This document shows, piece by piece, positions 63,163 to 64,000 of a stretch of DNA of 64,000 nt; the first letter of the stretch is position 1; every line of letters starts with the position of its first letter. The notes under the pieces are model-generated. The model saw nothing but the letters and a program-made list of their open reading frames with translations, did not search any database and was not told where the DNA came from. Origin of the DNA: Frankia sp. RB7 (GTDB lineage Bacteria > Pseudomonadota > Alphaproteobacteria > Rhizobiales > Xanthobacteraceae); the NCBI GenBank assembly GCA_030403585.1, contig JAUEPE010000016.1, positions 62,001 to 126,000 of the forward strand, written 5' to 3'. Position numbers and translations under genes: made by a program.

Positions 63163-64000
63163 ATGACCAGAGCTGACGCCATCGCCCGCGCCCGGGACGA
63201 CTTCAAATCCGGCGCGTTCCTCGCCGAACTCGACCGCCGCGTCGGCTTCAAGACCGAAAGCCAGAATCCGTCGCGTGGCCCCGAGCTGCGCGCCTATCTG
63301 GAACAGGAGATGGTGCCGGCTTTCGCCGCGCTCGATTTCACCAGCCGCCTGGTCGAATCCCCGAGCGGCAAGGCGCCGTTTCTGTTTGCCGAGCATCACG
63401 AGAGTGCGTCGCTGCCGACCGTGCTGATCTATGGCCATGGCGACGTCGTCGACGGCATGGAGGGCGAGTGGCGCGACGGCCGCGATCCCTGGCGCACGAC
63501 GACAGCGGGCACGCGGCTCTATGGCCGCGGCACCGCCGACAACAAGGGCCAGCACAGCATCAACATGGCCGCGCTCCGCGCGGTGCGCGAAGCCCGCGGC
63601 GGCAAGCTCGGGTTCAATGCCAAATTCATCGTCGAGATGGGCGAGGAGATCGGCTCGCCTGATCTCGGCAAGGTCTGCGACCTCAACCGCGACGCGCTGA
63701 AGGCCGACCTGTTCATGGCCTCCGACGGGCCGCGTCTGTCCGCCGACCGGCCGACGCTGTTCCTCGGCTGTCGTGGCGGCATCCGCATCCATCTCGACGT
63801 GAATTTACGCGATGGCGGTCATCATTCCGGCAATTGGGGCGGCGTGCTCGCCAACCCCGCGACCATCCTCGTCAACGCGATTTCGACGCTGGTCGACAGC
63901 CACGGCCGGCTTCAGCTCGACGCTCTGAAGCCTCCGCGGCTCACCAACCAGATCCGCAGCTATCTTGCCGATGTGCAGGTGGTGCCGACTGAGGACGAGC
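63163..64000 (+). CDS. M20-family metallopeptidase/deacylase, 3' end cut by window edge
   Basis: The first 279 residues of a zinc peptidase of the ArgE/DapE/CPG2 group. IYGHGDVVDGMEGEWRDGRDPW supplies the first metal His and Asp, YGRGTADNKGQ the bridging Asp, and VEMGEEIGSPDL the catalytic and metal Glu residues. CRGGIRIHLDV leads into the dimerisation domain. It probably hydrolyses an amide of an amino acid. The start at 63163 is behind AGCAGG. Divergent from the LLM monooxygenase, across the iterated palindromes. Confidence 0.92.
   Translation, partial: MTRADAIARARDDFKSGAFLAELDRRVGFKTESQNPSRGPELRAYLEQEMVPAFAALDFTSRLVESPSGKAPFLFAEHHESASLPTVLIYGHGDVVDGMEGEWRDGRDPWRTTTAGTRLYGRGTADNKGQHSINMAALRAVREARGGKLGFNAKFIVEMGEEIGSPDLGKVCDLNRDALKADLFMASDGPRLSADRPTLFLGCRGGIRIHLDVNLRDGGHHSGNWGGVLANPATILVNAISTLVDSHGRLQLDALKPPRLTNQIRSYLADVQVVPTEDE

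Overview
The window looks like a chromosomal segment of a Bradyrhizobium-type alphaproteobacterium. The grounds are very high G+C with strong G/C third-position bias, protein families typical of that genus (cyclase-TPR proteins, DUF3606, sedolisins, many orphan solute-binding proteins), a small heat-shock gene preceded by a ROSE-like thermometer core, and several families of palindromic intergenic repeats. This placement is inferred from the sequence alone.

Layout. 1-6 kb: the 5' part of gltB (glutamate synthase, minus strand), a secreted PepSY-like protein, an alpha/beta hydrolase and a small heat-shock protein. 6-12 kb: a lysophospholipase-like hydrolase, a large membrane-anchored di-haem cytochrome and a cyclase-TPR protein. 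12-19 kb: a LysE exporter, a TSUP permease with a divergent LysR regulator, a dienelactone hydrolase, a hisN-TctC pair, a candidate small RNA with anti-Shine-Dalgarno loops, an N-formylglutamate amidohydrolase and cpdR. 19.5 kb: tRNA-Val(GAC). 22-29.6 kb: a catabolic cluster (AroE-like dehydrogenase, two MalFG-type permeases, Tat-exported binding protein, GntR regulator, divergent sulfatase, and a mandelate-racemase-like enzyme beyond a repeat). It has no ABC ATPase. 29.7-34 kb: a haem-binding receptor cyclase, a LivK-like binding protein and an apparently dead secreted esterase.

34.2-36.9 kb is the most unusual part. A lower-G+C gene for a TIR-STAND NTPase (a bacterial NLR-like protein, probably anti-phage) sits between two copies of about 160 bp taken from a host secreted-protein gene. 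The upstream copy is a truncated 70-residue stub. The downstream copy has a different, lower-G+C signal-peptide region. This looks like a defence module inserted into, or bracketed by, a partially duplicated host gene.

37-46 kb: a sedolisin protease, a tandem DUF3606 protein with a histone-H1-like tail, and a DUF4173-response regulator-histidine kinase operon. The operon is divergent from a GH3 enzyme across a promoter with repeated GTGCAGA boxes. 45-50 kb: a peptide-binding protein, a dihydropyrimidinase, and a TetR regulator divergent from a PspA-like/YiaA-like pair across three matching palindromes. 50-64 kb: two paralogous amidohydrolases with a Rieske protein, a zinc-ribbon protein, a frameshifted second sedolisin, a short-chain dehydrogenase, an aldehyde dehydrogenase, an OYE reductase, a GFA-like protein lacking its middle cysteines, a benzoylformate-decarboxylase-like enzyme, an LLM monooxygenase and the start of an M20 peptidase.
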